Shown piece by piece: positions 8,289 to 17,492 of a DNA stretch of 38,909 nt (its first letter is position 1; the number at the start of each line of letters is the position of its first letter). The notes below the pieces were generated by a model that was not told the origin of the DNA, ran no database searches, and saw only the letters and a program-made list of their open reading frames with translations. The position numbers were made by a program, and so were the translations under genes. This stretch comes from Kribbella turkmenica (GTDB taxonomy: Bacteria > Actinomycetota > Actinomycetes > Propionibacteriales > Kribbellaceae), in assembly GCF_004348725.1 (NCBI RefSeq), contig NZ_SMKR01000057.1, positions 1 through 38,909 on the forward strand. The letters are read 5' to 3'.

Positions 8289-8644
8289 GCGAAACATTCC
8301 TCGTCTGCTCGACGGGCCGCACTGCGTGCCCCAGAACTACAGGAACGGCCCACAACTGTTCGGTTTGGTCCCCAGAGAGGCCAGGAACAGCCGACGCCCC
8401 CGATGCGCCGAACCGATCCGGGCAGACCGGGCGATCCAGCGGCCCGGCCGTGTCCTTCTCGTTCGCTCTCGCACGTACGGCGCCCGACGTTATCCAACCG
8501 TGATCTGAAAAGCCAACCCGGGATGCTCATCTCACGCAGCGTATCCGGGCTCCACGGCGATGTCGCGCGTGTCGCGATCACGGACAGCCACCGGAATCCG
8601 CGGTGCAACGTCCCGGCCCGCCGAGGCGTCCGTAGGGTGTGACG
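8289..8644. promoter_or_regulatory. divergent intergenic region, GH12 / META lipoprotein
   Basis: About 356 bases without a convincing gene. A possible minus-strand promoter for the GH12 gene is TTGGCT (8511-8516), 16 bases, GATAAC (8489-8494), which would give a leader of about 190 bases. No CebR-type operator (TGGGAGCGCTCCCA-like) was found. AGGG precedes the META gene start. Nothing else stands out by eye. Confidence 0.3.
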
Positions 8645-9427
8645 ATGCGGACGATCGCGGTGGCCGGCGCCGGCCTGCTGCTGGCGCTGACCGGGTGCGG
8701 GAACGAGTCGGGTGCGGGTGCTCCGGACGCCGGTTCGCTGACGGGCAGGACCTACCTGTCGTCGGCGGTCACCGAGGACGGCAGAACGAAGCAACTCGTC
8801 CCCAACAGCCGGGTCCGGCTGACGTTCACCGACGACGGCCGGCTGATCGCCGAGGCGGGCTGCAACTCGATGCAGTCCCCGGTGGACACCGGCGACGGCA
8901 AGCTCGCCGTCGACGAGCAGCTGCAGGTGACCGCGATGGGTTGCGACGACGCCCGCCACAAGCAGGACAGCTGGCTGAGTGGGCTCCTGCGGTCCGGCCC
9001 CTCCTGGACGCTCGAGGCCGACCGGCTGACCGTCACCTCCGGCGGTACGACGATCACGCTGACCGACCGCGAGACCGCCGAGCCCGATCTTGCTCTCGAC
9101 GGCACCAAGTGGTCGCTGGAGACCGTGGTCAGCGGCGAGACCGCGTCGCACCAGGCCGGCTCGGAGAAGGTGTGGATCACGCTCAACGGTGACCGGGTCA
9201 CCGGCTCGACCGGCTGCAACGAGCTGCAGGGCAAGGTCGCCCGCGACACCGGCAAGCTCACCTTCGGCGAGATCGCCACCACCCGCCGGGCCTGCGCGGG
9301 CGACGCGGGCAAGCTCGAGCAGACCCTCCTCGGCACGCTCGAGGGCACGGTCACCTACGAGGTCGACGCCAACCGCCTCGAGCTCCGTGCCGCCGGCGAC
9401 GGCCTCGACTTCACCGGCGCCCGCTGA
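8645..9427 (+). CDS. META-domain (HslJ-like) lipoprotein
   Basis: 260 residues. A lipoprotein signal peptide ends in the lipobox LALTGC (Cys about residue 18). Two successive META/HslJ-type domains follow. Repeat 1 (~28-140) has GRTYLSSAV, then GCNSMQSPV and VTAMGCDDA; repeat 2 (~150-260) has GTKWSLETVVSG, GSTGCNELQGKV and TTRRACAG. Paired Gly-Cys-Asn and later Cys residues are typical of META domains. It would be anchored on the outer face of the membrane; the family's function is unclear (heat-shock or antibiotic-resistance associations are known). ATG 8645 is preferred over GTG 8639 because AGGG lies 7 bases before it. Its 3' end overlaps the convergent PIG-L gene by 17 bases. Confidence 0.88.
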   Translation: MRTIAVAGAGLLLALTGCGNESGAGAPDAGSLTGRTYLSSAVTEDGRTKQLVPNSRVRLTFTDDGRLIAEAGCNSMQSPVDTGDGKLAVDEQLQVTAMGCDDARHKQDSWLSGLLRSGPSWTLEADRLTVTSGGTTITLTDRETAEPDLALDGTKWSLETVVSGETASHQAGSEKVWITLNGDRVTGSTGCNELQGKVARDTGKLTFGEIATTRRACAGDAGKLEQTLLGTLEGTVTYEVDANRLELRAAGDGLDFTGAR

Positions 9428-12353
9428 GCCGTACGTCGAAGGCCTGGACCTCGTCCTGCGGAGTCTCGTAGGAGACGAGCAGGCGACCGTCCGCGGCCAG
9501 TTCGGCGCGCTGGGCCGGGGTCAGTGGAATGGACCAGCGATCGATGCCGGGGGTGAGCTGCCGGCCGGCTTCCTCGACCACGTGACCGCTCATGTCCGGC
9601 GACCACGGGGGCGTGCCACCGTCGGTGACCGCGCACGGCGTCAGGCCGTAGTCGGGCGGCGGGTCGGCGGCCGGTGAGCAACTCGTCGTCCACACCGGGA
9701 TCGCGTCGATCAGCCCGGTGGTCAGGAACGCCCGGGCGGTCCCGGTTCCGGCCGAGCGGGTGGAGATGTCCACGCTCGACCGGCCCAGCGCGGCGGACAG
9801 GATCTTCAGGTCGGTCGTGGGGACCCGTCCCGAGATCGGTACGCCGTTGCGCGCGGACTGGGCGATCGTCTGCGGGGACAGGGCGCCGTTGAGGTTGGGG
9901 CTGGAGACGTTCGGCGGCGACGGGGTGGTCGGACGGTCCGCGGGCGGCGTGTAGCCGGGCAAGGTCGCCAGGCCCCAGCGGTACGGGTCCGACTGGACCG
10001 ACCCCAATGCCGACCAGCCGAGGCGTGTGCTCTGGTCGATGTGCCGCAACGTCGTCGTCCCGGCGGCCGACGTGTCGTCGTTGTCGTACGGCGTGATGTT
10101 CAGCCCCAGCCGGGTCGGGTCGACCGCCGCGGGCAGCGTGGCGAGCGGGATCTTGACCTCGAGGTCGTAGCCGCCACCGGCGTACGCGTGCGGCACGGTC
10201 GTCTCGTTGCTGCCGACCCACTGCGCCGTCGACGCGACCTGCACACCCGGCGCGTTGCCGGTGTCGAGCTCGCCGCTCGAGTAGCCCTGGTGGTTGTCCG
10301 CGTCCCTCGACCAGCACGGCCCGCCGCTCTGGCTGAACGGGAAGATGCCGAGCTTGAACGTGTTGGCGGTGTCCATCAGCGCCTGTGACGCGGTGCCGCG
10401 CGGATCGAGCAGGATCTCCACCGAGTCGGCCTGCCAGTGACCGACACACTCGGCCGGAGTCACGGCGTACGACTGGTAGTCGTCGCGGACGTGGATGAAG
10501 AAGTACAGCGCGTCGCCGGACCAGCTGACCTTGGCGGAATTGCCGTCGCCGGTTGCCGAAACGCCGCAGTCGTCCACGCCGGTGCAGTTGTTCGCACCCT
10601 GCCAGATCCGGCCGAGGTCCAGTGTCGGGCCGGGGTACTCACCCGGCTCCGCCTTGCCGTCGACGACCGGCGCGGCCTGCGGGACGATTGTCGTCGGCAC
10701 CAACGTCAAGGTCAGCGTCTCGCTGCCGGTGGCGGTCCGGATCGGGATGGAGACGTTCTGGGTCGCGGGCAAGGAGTCGTCGGTGTTGGTGAGCTTGAAG
10801 GTGAGCGTAGTGTCGGCGCCGGGCTGGACGTCGTAGGGCTTGGACTGCGCGTCGACCGTGAAGTTCGCGGGCAGGTCCAGCGAGACCGCGCCACTGCGCG
10901 GCTGTGCCGACCAGTTGTGGACGACCACCGGTACGTCGATCGTGCTGCCGACCGCCATCGACTGGATCGCCGGTGAGCGGCCGAGGCGGTTCGCCTGCGG
11001 CGCGGTCGTCGCGAGCCACTCGTCGTACTCCTGCCAGTTGCCCCAGCGCTGGAACCGGCCTTCGGCGGCGGACGCGATCCGGACCACGTTGTCGGTGTAG
11101 CCGGAGGCCTCCTTGGTGGAGTAGGTCGCGGCGATCTTCGCGTTCCGGTCGACCGGTGCGTCGGCCGCCGCGGTCACCGTGAACGTGACCTGCGCGCTCG
11201 ACCGCGCGGGGACAGGCTTCGGGCCGTCGGTGGTCCAGCCCGGTGGCACGCTCAGCTGAACGTTGCCCCGGGCAAGTTTCCCCTGGGGTGCGCGGAGGTG
11301 GACGGTCGCTTCGAACGGCTCGCCGGCGACGTTGTAGAACCGGCTGAACGTCAGGTACTGCAGGGTTCCCAGCGGCAGCCCGCCGGGGTCAGGTCTGGTG
11401 GCGCCGAACAGGATCGCCTCGTCCAGGCCGGCGCTCGGGCTGGTGTTCGGCTGGAACGGCACGAACGACTGGGTCATCGCGAACCGTGGGCAGGCCGGGG
11501 CCGACGTTCCCTTGAACATCACCCGGCTCTGGGTCGGGTACGCCGCCCGGCCCTCGTCCGCGACCTGCTGCCAGATCTTGGCCGAGCCGGCGGGCCGGCC
11601 CTGGAGGTTCCCGGCCGGCCACTTGTACGGCGACTCGTAGCCGGTCCACACGCCCGCGACGGTGTCCTGGCCGGTCGGGGTGAACCCGGTGGTGCAGTTC
11701 GGGGCGGACGTCGTACCGCCGGTGCCCGCCGTACTGCCGCCGGAGAAGACCTTCTTCACCTGCCAGGTGCTGAGCGCGTGCGGGCCCTGCAGTTGCTCCG
11801 GGAACCGGGTCGGGTCGGCGGCCGCGAGCACACCTTCCCAGATCAGGCGGCCCGCCTGCTGGTGGTTGCCGTGCCCGGCCGCGAGCGTCGGGGTGAACCC
11901 GATGTAGATCTCGGGCTGCGTCTCCCGGATCACCCGCGTCACCCGGCGCAGCGTCTCCTCCTCGTCCCAGAAGTACTGCGTCAGCGGCGCGCTCTGGTTG
12001 TAGAAGAAGTCGATCCGGTCCAGGTTGAAGATGTCGACCGTCCCGGACCGGTAGTGCGCGACCCGGTCCTCGTTCTCCCGCCTCAGACCGAGGTCCGGTC
12101 CCAGCTCGGTGCCGACCGCGTTGCCGCCGCCCTCACCCCGGGTCACCATGATCACGCCACACTTCACGCCGTACCGCTGGTGCCACACCCCGCAGGGCCC
12201 GATGATGCTCGTGTCGTCGTCGGGGTGGGCCCACTCGCCCATCACGTGGATCTTCGTCTCGGGGTCAGCCACGTAGGGCTTCCCGGTCGCCTCCGCGGGG
12301 AGCGGCAGCGCGGCGACGAGAATCAGGGCTAGTACTACGGCAAGACGCTTCAC
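9411..12353 (-). CDS. secreted PIG-L family deacetylase with C-terminal carbohydrate-binding region
   Basis: 980 residues. A signal peptide (hydrophobic core ~4-18, cleavage near AEA) leads to a PIG-L/LmbE deacetylase domain (~30-300) with the zinc motif AHPDDD (42-47), RGEGGGNAVG and the second ligand region GHGNHQQAG (160-168). After it come beta-sandwich segments (an NPCBM-associated-like VPPGWT...VTFTV part and a second such segment ~470-550). Residues ~560-770 form a CBM9-like domain (VDGKAEPGEY ... WQADSVEILLD), and a C-terminal beta-rich part follows. Family members de-N-acetylate GlcNAc-containing molecules, so this may act on cell-wall or environmental glycans. GTG 12353 is chosen because GAGGAG lies 7 bases upstream; GTG 12359 is too close. 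Confidence 0.88.
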   Translation of the reverse strand: MKRLAVVLALILVAALPLPAEATGKPYVADPETKIHVMGEWAHPDDDTSIIGPCGVWHQRYGVKCGVIMVTRGEGGGNAVGTELGPDLGLRRENEDRVAHYRSGTVDIFNLDRIDFFYNQSAPLTQYFWDEEETLRRVTRVIRETQPEIYIGFTPTLAAGHGNHQQAGRLIWEGVLAAADPTRFPEQLQGPHALSTWQVKKVFSGGSTAGTGGTTSAPNCTTGFTPTGQDTVAGVWTGYESPYKWPAGNLQGRPAGSAKIWQQVADEGRAAYPTQSRVMFKGTSAPACPRFAMTQSFVPFQPNTSPSAGLDEAILFGATRPDPGGLPLGTLQYLTFSRFYNVAGEPFEATVHLRAPQGKLARGNVQLSVPPGWTTDGPKPVPARSSAQVTFTVTAAADAPVDRNAKIAATYSTKEASGYTDNVVRIASAAEGRFQRWGNWQEYDEWLATTAPQANRLGRSPAIQSMAVGSTIDVPVVVHNWSAQPRSGAVSLDLPANFTVDAQSKPYDVQPGADTTLTFKLTNTDDSLPATQNVSIPIRTATGSETLTLTLVPTTIVPQAAPVVDGKAEPGEYPGPTLDLGRIWQGANNCTGVDDCGVSATGDGNSAKVSWSGDALYFFIHVRDDYQSYAVTPAECVGHWQADSVEILLDPRGTASQALMDTANTFKLGIFPFSQSGGPCWSRDADNHQGYSSGELDTGNAPGVQVASTAQWVGSNETTVPHAYAGGGYDLEVKIPLATLPAAVDPTRLGLNITPYDNDDTSAAGTTTLRHIDQSTRLGWSALGSVQSDPYRWGLATLPGYTPPADRPTTPSPPNVSSPNLNGALSPQTIAQSARNGVPISGRVPTTDLKILSAALGRSSVDISTRSAGTGTARAFLTTGLIDAIPVWTTSCSPAADPPPDYGLTPCAVTDGGTPPWSPDMSGHVVEEAGRQLTPGIDRWSIPLTPAQRAELAADGRLLVSYETPQDEVQAFDVRLSGRR

Positions 12354-12463
12354 GTGCACACTCCTCGGGCGGCGGAGGCACCAGCACCTCCAGTCCTATC
12401 CGCACCACCCCCGGTCCGCAACCGCTCACGTGTGTCCTACGCCGCCGCCAGGTCCCCGCCCGG

Positions 12464-13858
12464 TCAGCCGAGGACTATCCGGGTGGCCTCCGGGAGGGCT
12501 GCGGCCACCGCCAGCGCTGTGGTGGGGCCGGAGAACGATGCGAGGTTGGCGGACGCGGCATGCAGGTAGGCCGCGACGCTGGCTGCGTCGAGGGTGGTCA
12601 GACCGGCGGCGAGGAGGGAGCCGCAGAGGCCGGCGAGGACGTCGCCGGCGCCGGCGGTGGCCAGCCAGGGGGTGGCGTTGGTGTTGACGCGGATCTGGCC
12701 GTCGGGGGCGGCGATGACTGTGGTGGAGCCTTTGAGGAGGACTGTGGCGTCGAAGCGTTCCGCGGCCAGGCGGGCGTGCTTCAGTCGTTCCGTTTCGACG
12801 GTGGAGCGGTCGACACCCAGCAGCCGCGCCAACTCGCCGGCGTGGGGTGTCGCCAGGACGCCGGTGTGGTCACCTGAGTCCTCCAGCGCGCGGAGCCCGT
12901 CCGCGTCCAGGACGATGGGCTCCTCGGCGTCGAGCAGGTCACGGACCCGGCCGACGTCGAGCTCGTCGCCCAGACCGGAGCCTACGGCCCACGCCTGTAC
13001 GCGTCCGTCACCGACGACGATCTCCGGGTGAGCCGCCCGGACCTCCGCCGCCACCGCGTCCGGACCGACGTACCGGACCATGCCCAACGGTCCACCGAGC
13101 GCACCAGCGGTTGCGATGACCGCAGCCCCCGGGTACTGCGCCGAACCGGCCATCAACCCCAGTACGCCGCGGGAGTACTTGTCCGACTCACCCCGTGGCA
13201 CCGGATACAGCGCCCGTACGTCGGCCGCCTGCAACGACTCGGCCGCGGCGGGCGGCAGGTCGAGACCGATGTCGACCAGGTGCACCGGGCCGCACGCGCT
13301 CGCGGCGGGGTCGATCAGATGACAGATCTTGTGCGTGCCGAAGGTGACGGTGAGCGCGGCGCGGACGTGCGGCTCCGGCGTTTCGCCGGTGTCGACGTCG
13401 ACGCCCGACGGAACGTCGACGGCGACGATCGGGACGCCGTTCTGAGCTGCCGACTCGACCACGGCGAGGGCGTCGGGCCGGAGGCCCGGGCGCCCGCCGA
13501 TCCCGACGATGCCGTCCACGACCACGTCCGCGCCGGCGACGTCGTCGGCCGACCCGACCCGGCCGCCGACAGCGAGCAGCGCCTCCACACCGGCGGCGTG
13601 CGCCTCGTCCGAGAGCAGCACGGCGGTCACGTGGGCACCCCGGCGGGCAAGCCGGACCCCTGCGTACAGGGCGTCGCCGCCGTTGTCGCCGGAGCCGACC
13701 AGCAGGATCACGCGCGCGCCGTACGTGCGGCCGAGGAAGTTGCTGACGGCAATCGCCAGGCCGGTGGCGGCGCGTTGCATCAAGGTGCCCTCGGGCAGTC
13801 GCGCCATCAGGTCGGCCTCGGCCGCCCGGACCTGCTCGACGGTGTGCGCGCGACGCAT
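12464..13858 (-). CDS. nnr: bifunctional NAD(P)HX epimerase/dehydratase
   Basis: 464 residues that repair hydrated NAD(P)H. The N-terminal epimerase domain (YjeF_N, ~1-215) contains GSGDNGGDALYAG (55-67) and VDVPSGVDVDTG (147-158). The C-terminal ADP-dependent dehydratase domain (ribokinase-like, ~225-464) contains KYSRGVLGLMAGS, GSGLG, VLDADGL (317-322), TPHAGE (337-342) and the nucleotide loop ATAGAGDVLAG (400-410). Length is normal for the fused bacterial enzyme. ATG 13858 follows the acpS stop by one base, so the two are an operon. Confidence 0.95.
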   Translation of the reverse strand: MRRAHTVEQVRAAEADLMARLPEGTLMQRAATGLAIAVSNFLGRTYGARVILLVGSGDNGGDALYAGVRLARRGAHVTAVLLSDEAHAAGVEALLAVGGRVGSADDVAGADVVVDGIVGIGGRPGLRPDALAVVESAAQNGVPIVAVDVPSGVDVDTGETPEPHVRAALTVTFGTHKICHLIDPAASACGPVHLVDIGLDLPPAAAESLQAADVRALYPVPRGESDKYSRGVLGLMAGSAQYPGAAVIATAGALGGPLGMVRYVGPDAVAAEVRAAHPEIVVGDGRVQAWAVGSGLGDELDVGRVRDLLDAEEPIVLDADGLRALEDSGDHTGVLATPHAGELARLLGVDRSTVETERLKHARLAAERFDATVLLKGSTTVIAAPDGQIRVNTNATPWLATAGAGDVLAGLCGSLLAAGLTTLDAASVAAYLHAASANLASFSGPTTALAVAAALPEATRIVLG

Positions 13859-13859
13859 G

Positions 13860-14210
13860 TCAGCCCTCCAGGATGACGACGGCGGACGCGATGCCGGCGT
13901 CGTGACTCAGGGACAGGTGCAGGCTCTGGACACCGAGCCGGGCAGCCTGGTCGGCGACCGTGCCGGTGATCTTCAGCCAGGGGCGGCCGGTGTCGTCGGT
14001 CTGCACCTCGGCGTCGTGCCAGTGCATGCCTGCCGGGGCACCGAGCGCCTTGGCCAGTGCTTCCTTCGCGGCGAACCGGGCAGCCAGAGATGCCGGTGGT
14101 TTCACTGCTTCGACCGGTGTGAAGACCCGATCGCGCAGGCCGGGGGTGCGCTCGAGGGTCTTCATGAACCGCTCCACGTCGACCACATCGATACCCACGC
14201 CGACGATCAT
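13860..14210 (-). CDS. acpS: holo-[acyl-carrier-protein] synthase
   Basis: 116 residues, a normal AcpS length. It transfers 4'-phosphopantetheine from CoA to apo-ACP. Visible: [15 protein letters not shown] (metal ligand Asp8), [12 protein letters not shown] (Glu50 of the second metal motif) and [19 protein letters not shown] 14210 has AGGG 8 bases upstream; a GTG three codons earlier is possible. It is co-transcribed with nnr. In principle it could also modify any carrier protein used by the ketosynthase cluster to the right, but that is speculation. Confidence 0.95.
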   Translation of the reverse strand: MIVGVGIDVVDVERFMKTLERTPGLRDRVFTPVEAVKPPASLAARFAAKEALAKALGAPAGMHWHDAEVQTDDTGRPWLKITGTVADQAARLGVQSLHLSLSHDAGIASAVVILEG

Positions 14211-14257
14211 GCCGTTCACCCTAACGGCCCGCCCGGACCCACCAGCAGGTGCACGCG

Positions 14258-15262
14258 CTAACTGCGCGGCGACGCGGTGGACCCGCGGACGCGCATCTCG
14301 ACAGCAAGGTCGAGCCGCAGCGCGGCGGGCGTCGTGCCGCCCGCCAGGTCGAGGACCATCCGCGTGGCCAGCTCGGCCATCTGCCGGAGCGGCTGGTGGA
14401 CGGTGGTCAGCGTCGGCGAGACCCACTGCGCCACCGGCAGGTCGTCGTACCCGACCACGGACAGGTCGCGCGGGATCTCGAGCCCGAGCTCGCGCGCCGC
14501 CTGGTAGACACCGAGCGCCTGCAGGTCGCTGCCGGCGAAGATCGCGGTCGGCCGGTCCGGCAGGCTCAACAGTGCCAGCGCCTCCCGGTGCCCGCTGCTC
14601 ACCCCGAACTCCGTCGACCGGATCAGCGCGGGATCGACGCCGGCGCCGGTCGACCGGAGTGCGTCCGTGTACCCGTCGACGCGCATCCGCGCGCACAGGG
14701 TCTCCACCGGCCCGCCGATCACGCCGATCCGTTGGTGGCCGAGGTTGCGCAGGTGCAGGGTCGCCATCCGGCCGCCGCTCCAGTTGGCCGCGCCGACGGA
14801 CGGTACGTCGTCGCCGACGTCGCCGACCGGGTCGACGACCACGAACGGGATCCGGCGCGCCTCCAGCTGCGCCCGCTGGTCGGCGTCGAGGTCGGAGAAC
14901 ACCATGATCACGCCGAGTGGACGGCGGAGCAGGACCGACTCGATCCACTCCTGCCGCGGCCGCCGGGCCCCGCCGCACTCGGACAGGACCAGCTCGACCC
15001 CTTCGGTCCGGACGACCTCCTCGACCCCGCGGATCAGCTCGACCGCCCACTCGCCGCCGATCTCGTTGAACACCAGGTCGATCATCGGGCTGCTCGCCGT
15101 ACTGGTGGCGCGGCGGCGGTAGCCGTGCTCCTGGATGAGGCTCTCGATCCGCTCCCGGGTGGCCTCCGCGACGTCGGCCCGGCCGTTCAGCACCTTCGAG
15201 ACGGTGGGCACGGAGACCCCGGCCTGCTCCGCAATTTTCGCGATGGTCACCCGCTGACCCAC
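14258..15262 (-). CDS. LacI-family transcriptional regulator, probable regulator of the alpha-glucuronidase locus
   Basis: 334 residues. The N-terminal helix-turn-helix reads [23 protein letters not shown] (residues 5-27, including the hinge-proximal part), followed by [10 protein letters not shown] and a periplasmic-binding-protein-like effector domain (~60-334). GTG 15262 is the start. An 11-bp CGAAA-N-TTTCG palindrome lies 58 bases upstream of this start and another lies ahead of the adjacent GH67 gene. That pattern fits autoregulation and local control, as for the BxlR-type xylooligosaccharide regulators of streptomycetes. The effector is probably an aldouronic acid or xylooligosaccharide (inference). 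Confidence 0.88.
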   Translation of the reverse strand: MGQRVTIAKIAEQAGVSVPTVSKVLNGRADVAEATRERIESLIQEHGYRRRATSTASSPMIDLVFNEIGGEWAVELIRGVEEVVRTEGVELVLSECGGARRPRQEWIESVLLRRPLGVIMVFSDLDADQRAQLEARRIPFVVVDPVGDVGDDVPSVGAANWSGGRMATLHLRNLGHQRIGVIGGPVETLCARMRVDGYTDALRSTGAGVDPALIRSTEFGVSSGHREALALLSLPDRPTAIFAGSDLQALGVYQAARELGLEIPRDLSVVGYDDLPVAQWVSPTLTTVHQPLRQMAELATRMVLDLAGGTTPAALRLDLAVEMRVRGSTASPRS

Positions 15263-15319
15263 GGCGTCCCTCCGCCCTCGTCGAGGCTGCGTCCAGCTCA
15301 GTACAACCTAGCCTGTCGC

Positions 15320-15330
15320 CGAAACTTTCG
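15320..15330. promoter_or_regulatory. CGAAACTTTCG palindrome upstream of the lacI gene
   Basis: Half-sites CGAAA and TTTCG around one central base. It lies between the GH67 stop (15339) and the regulator start (15262). It matches the site at 17361-17371 on the opposite strand over CCGAAACTTTCG. CGAA-N-TTCG-type operators are known for streptomycete LacI-family xylan regulators. Confidence 0.6.
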
Positions 15331-15338
15331 CGGACCGG

Positions 15339-17279
15339 CTACCGGTAGATCGTGCGACCGGCCGCGTCCGGGACACCGCTGAGCCGGTAGAAGTAGGTGT
15401 TCACCTGGTCGCGCCACTCGCGCGCGTTGGCGAGTTGCCCCTCCAGGCGCGCGGTGATGTTGTCGCGGCTCGCCGGGTCGAAGCGGTCGGCGATCGCCTT
15501 CCAGCGGACGAGCATGGCTTCGACCTCGTCGTACCCCTGGAAGTGGGTGTCGTAGATGTGCTGGAGCACTGTGCGGCCGTTCTGCAGAACGTGGTCGTAC
15601 GGAACGTGGTGGAAGAACAGCAGGAGTTCGTCCGGGCAGGCGCAGACGTTCTCGTAGCGGCCGGCGAGTGGCTCGGGGTACTGCCCGGTGAAGCCAGAGC
15701 CCGTGGCCACCGTGCGGTCGACGCCGACCCCGTAGCGGTCGGCGAAGTGGTACGTCCCGGAGGCCGAGTACTCGGACCCGTTGACGCTCGGCCCGTGATG
15801 CGTGCCGGGTGTGACCATGAAGCCGACGCCGAGCGGGGCGGTGTAGCGCTCGTACGTCCGCCACGAACCGGCCATGATCTCCACCAGTTCCGTCCGGGTG
15901 CGGTCGTCGATCGCGAAGGTGGCGGCGGCCCACTCGTGCAGCAGGCTGACCGGGTCCGCGGCCGGGTCCCAGGCCAATCGCCCGTACGCATAGAGGTTGC
16001 TCTGAGCAAGCTTGTGGCCGGTCCAGTTCGGGTCGTCGCCGACGTTGGCGACGGCAACGACCGCCTCGGTGCGATCGGCGACGGTCGGCCCGCCCGCGCC
16101 GGTGGTGTCGAACTGCAGGATCTCCCGCCACCACGGCCCCAGGTAGCACAGATCCTTCTGCTGACCGGTGTACTGCTGCGTCGCCTGCAGCTCGAGCGCG
16201 AACGGCGTCTCCTGCAACTCCCCCAGCAACGGCGACACCGCCTCGCGCGCCTGGAAGTCCAGGGGCCCGTGCTTGACCTGCAGTACGACGTTGTCGTCGA
16301 ACAGCCCGTCCAGCGGGATGAAGTAGTCGTACGCCGCCCGGGCGCGATCCGCCGTCCGGTCCCGCCAGTCCTGCTGGACGTCGTAGACGAAACACCGCCA
16401 GTGGACGGTCCCGCGGTACGGCGCCAGCGCTCGCGCGAGGAGGTTCGCACCGTCCGCGTGGTGCCGTCCGTACGCCGCCGGGCCCGGCCGGTTCTCCGAG
16501 TCCGCCTTCACCACGAACCCACCGAGATCGGGGACGGCGTCGTACACCCGGCCGGCCGCGGCCGACCACCACCGGACCACTCGTGGGTCCAGCGGGTCGG
16601 CGGTGTCGAGATCGCCCAGCTCGATCGGCGCGGCGAAGTTCACCGCCAGGTGGACGGCGATCCCGTACTCCCGGAAGACGGCGGCCAGCCGGGCCACGTC
16701 CGACAGGTGATCAGTGATCAGACGCGTCTCGGCCGCGTGCACGTTGACGTTGTTGGGCACCACGGCGTTCAGGCCCACCGAGGCCAGCAGCCGGGCGTAC
16801 GCGCGCACTCTGGCCAGATCCTGGACGACCCGGCCGTCGCGGAGGAAGATCGACCTACCGGCGTACCCGCGCTCGACCGAGCCGTCGAGGTCGTCCCAGT
16901 GGGCCAGCATCCGGACCGGGAAGGCCGGACGCTCGACGACGGTGAAGTCGCCGGTCATCCACTCGAAGTACCGCAGCAGGTAGAAGTAGCCATGGAGCAG
17001 GCCGCGCCCGGTCTCGGCGGCGACGGCCAACTGGTTGCCTCGTCGCACCACCACGAAGCCCTCGTCACCGAGCCCGTCGACCGGCAGCGCCTGCTCCACC
17101 CAGGCGGCCAAGGGCGTCTCCCCGAGCCGGCCGAGGGTGCACAGGGCGACTTCCACGTCGTGCCGGACTCGCCGGGTCTGCCGGAGCTCGGCGCGGATGG
17201 TCTGCGCCAGCGCGCCGGATGCGTGGATGGTGACCTCGGGCAGCCGTTGGCCACTCAGCCAGCAGGGGTCGAAGGTCAT
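15339..17279 (-). CDS. aguA: GH67 alpha-glucuronidase with an altered catalytic-base position
   Basis: 646 residues from ATG 17279; an in-frame GTG at 17336 would give 665. Neither start has a strong ribosome site. Family GH67 removes (4-O-methyl)glucuronic acid from aldouronic acids released from xylan. Clear motifs: WDDLDGSVERGYAG (128-141), GFVVKADSENRPGP (254-267) with the general acid Glu262, and HGPLDFQ (337-343) with Asp341. The third conserved acid, 28 residues after that Asp in characterised enzymes (TQE-Y), is Gln here: QATQQY (365-370), Gln369. No signal peptide is seen, so it is probably cytoplasmic. An operator-like palindrome lies 82 bases upstream. Confidence 0.9.
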   Translation of the reverse strand: MTFDPCWLSGQRLPEVTIHASGALAQTIRAELRQTRRVRHDVEVALCTLGRLGETPLAAWVEQALPVDGLGDEGFVVVRRGNQLAVAAETGRGLLHGYFYLLRYFEWMTGDFTVVERPAFPVRMLAHWDDLDGSVERGYAGRSIFLRDGRVVQDLARVRAYARLLASVGLNAVVPNNVNVHAAETRLITDHLSDVARLAAVFREYGIAVHLAVNFAAPIELGDLDTADPLDPRVVRWWSAAAGRVYDAVPDLGGFVVKADSENRPGPAAYGRHHADGANLLARALAPYRGTVHWRCFVYDVQQDWRDRTADRARAAYDYFIPLDGLFDDNVVLQVKHGPLDFQAREAVSPLLGELQETPFALELQATQQYTGQQKDLCYLGPWWREILQFDTTGAGGPTVADRTEAVVAVANVGDDPNWTGHKLAQSNLYAYGRLAWDPAADPVSLLHEWAAATFAIDDRTRTELVEIMAGSWRTYERYTAPLGVGFMVTPGTHHGPSVNGSEYSASGTYHFADRYGVGVDRTVATGSGFTGQYPEPLAGRYENVCACPDELLLFFHHVPYDHVLQNGRTVLQHIYDTHFQGYDEVEAMLVRWKAIADRFDPASRDNITARLEGQLANAREWRDQVNTYFYRLSGVPDAAGRTIYR

Positions 17280-17360
17280 GAGCGAAACACCAGCTTCGTC
17301 ACGTCGTTGCCCCCCGGTCGGCGGCGATCCTCGCACACGACCCGGTCATTCCCGAGGGTT

Positions 17361-17371
17361 CGAAAGTTTCG
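17361..17371. promoter_or_regulatory. CGAAAGTTTCG palindrome upstream of aguA
   Basis: Second copy of the CGAAA-N-TTTCG motif, in the 213-base divergent region between aguA (minus) and coaA (plus). On the minus strand it reads CCGAAACTTTCG, the same as the plus-strand site at 15319-15330. This is a likely operator for the adjacent LacI-family protein. Nothing else clear was found in this intergenic region. Confidence 0.6.
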
Positions 17372-17492
17372 GTCTGCAGCCCAACCCGCCACCGACAGCA
17401 TCCGCGTGTCCGGGCGGCCGGCCAGGTAGTTGAGACGTAAGCCACGCCCGCCGGGGTGGGTCCGTGTGCACCGGCGTGGGAAGAATGGGCAC

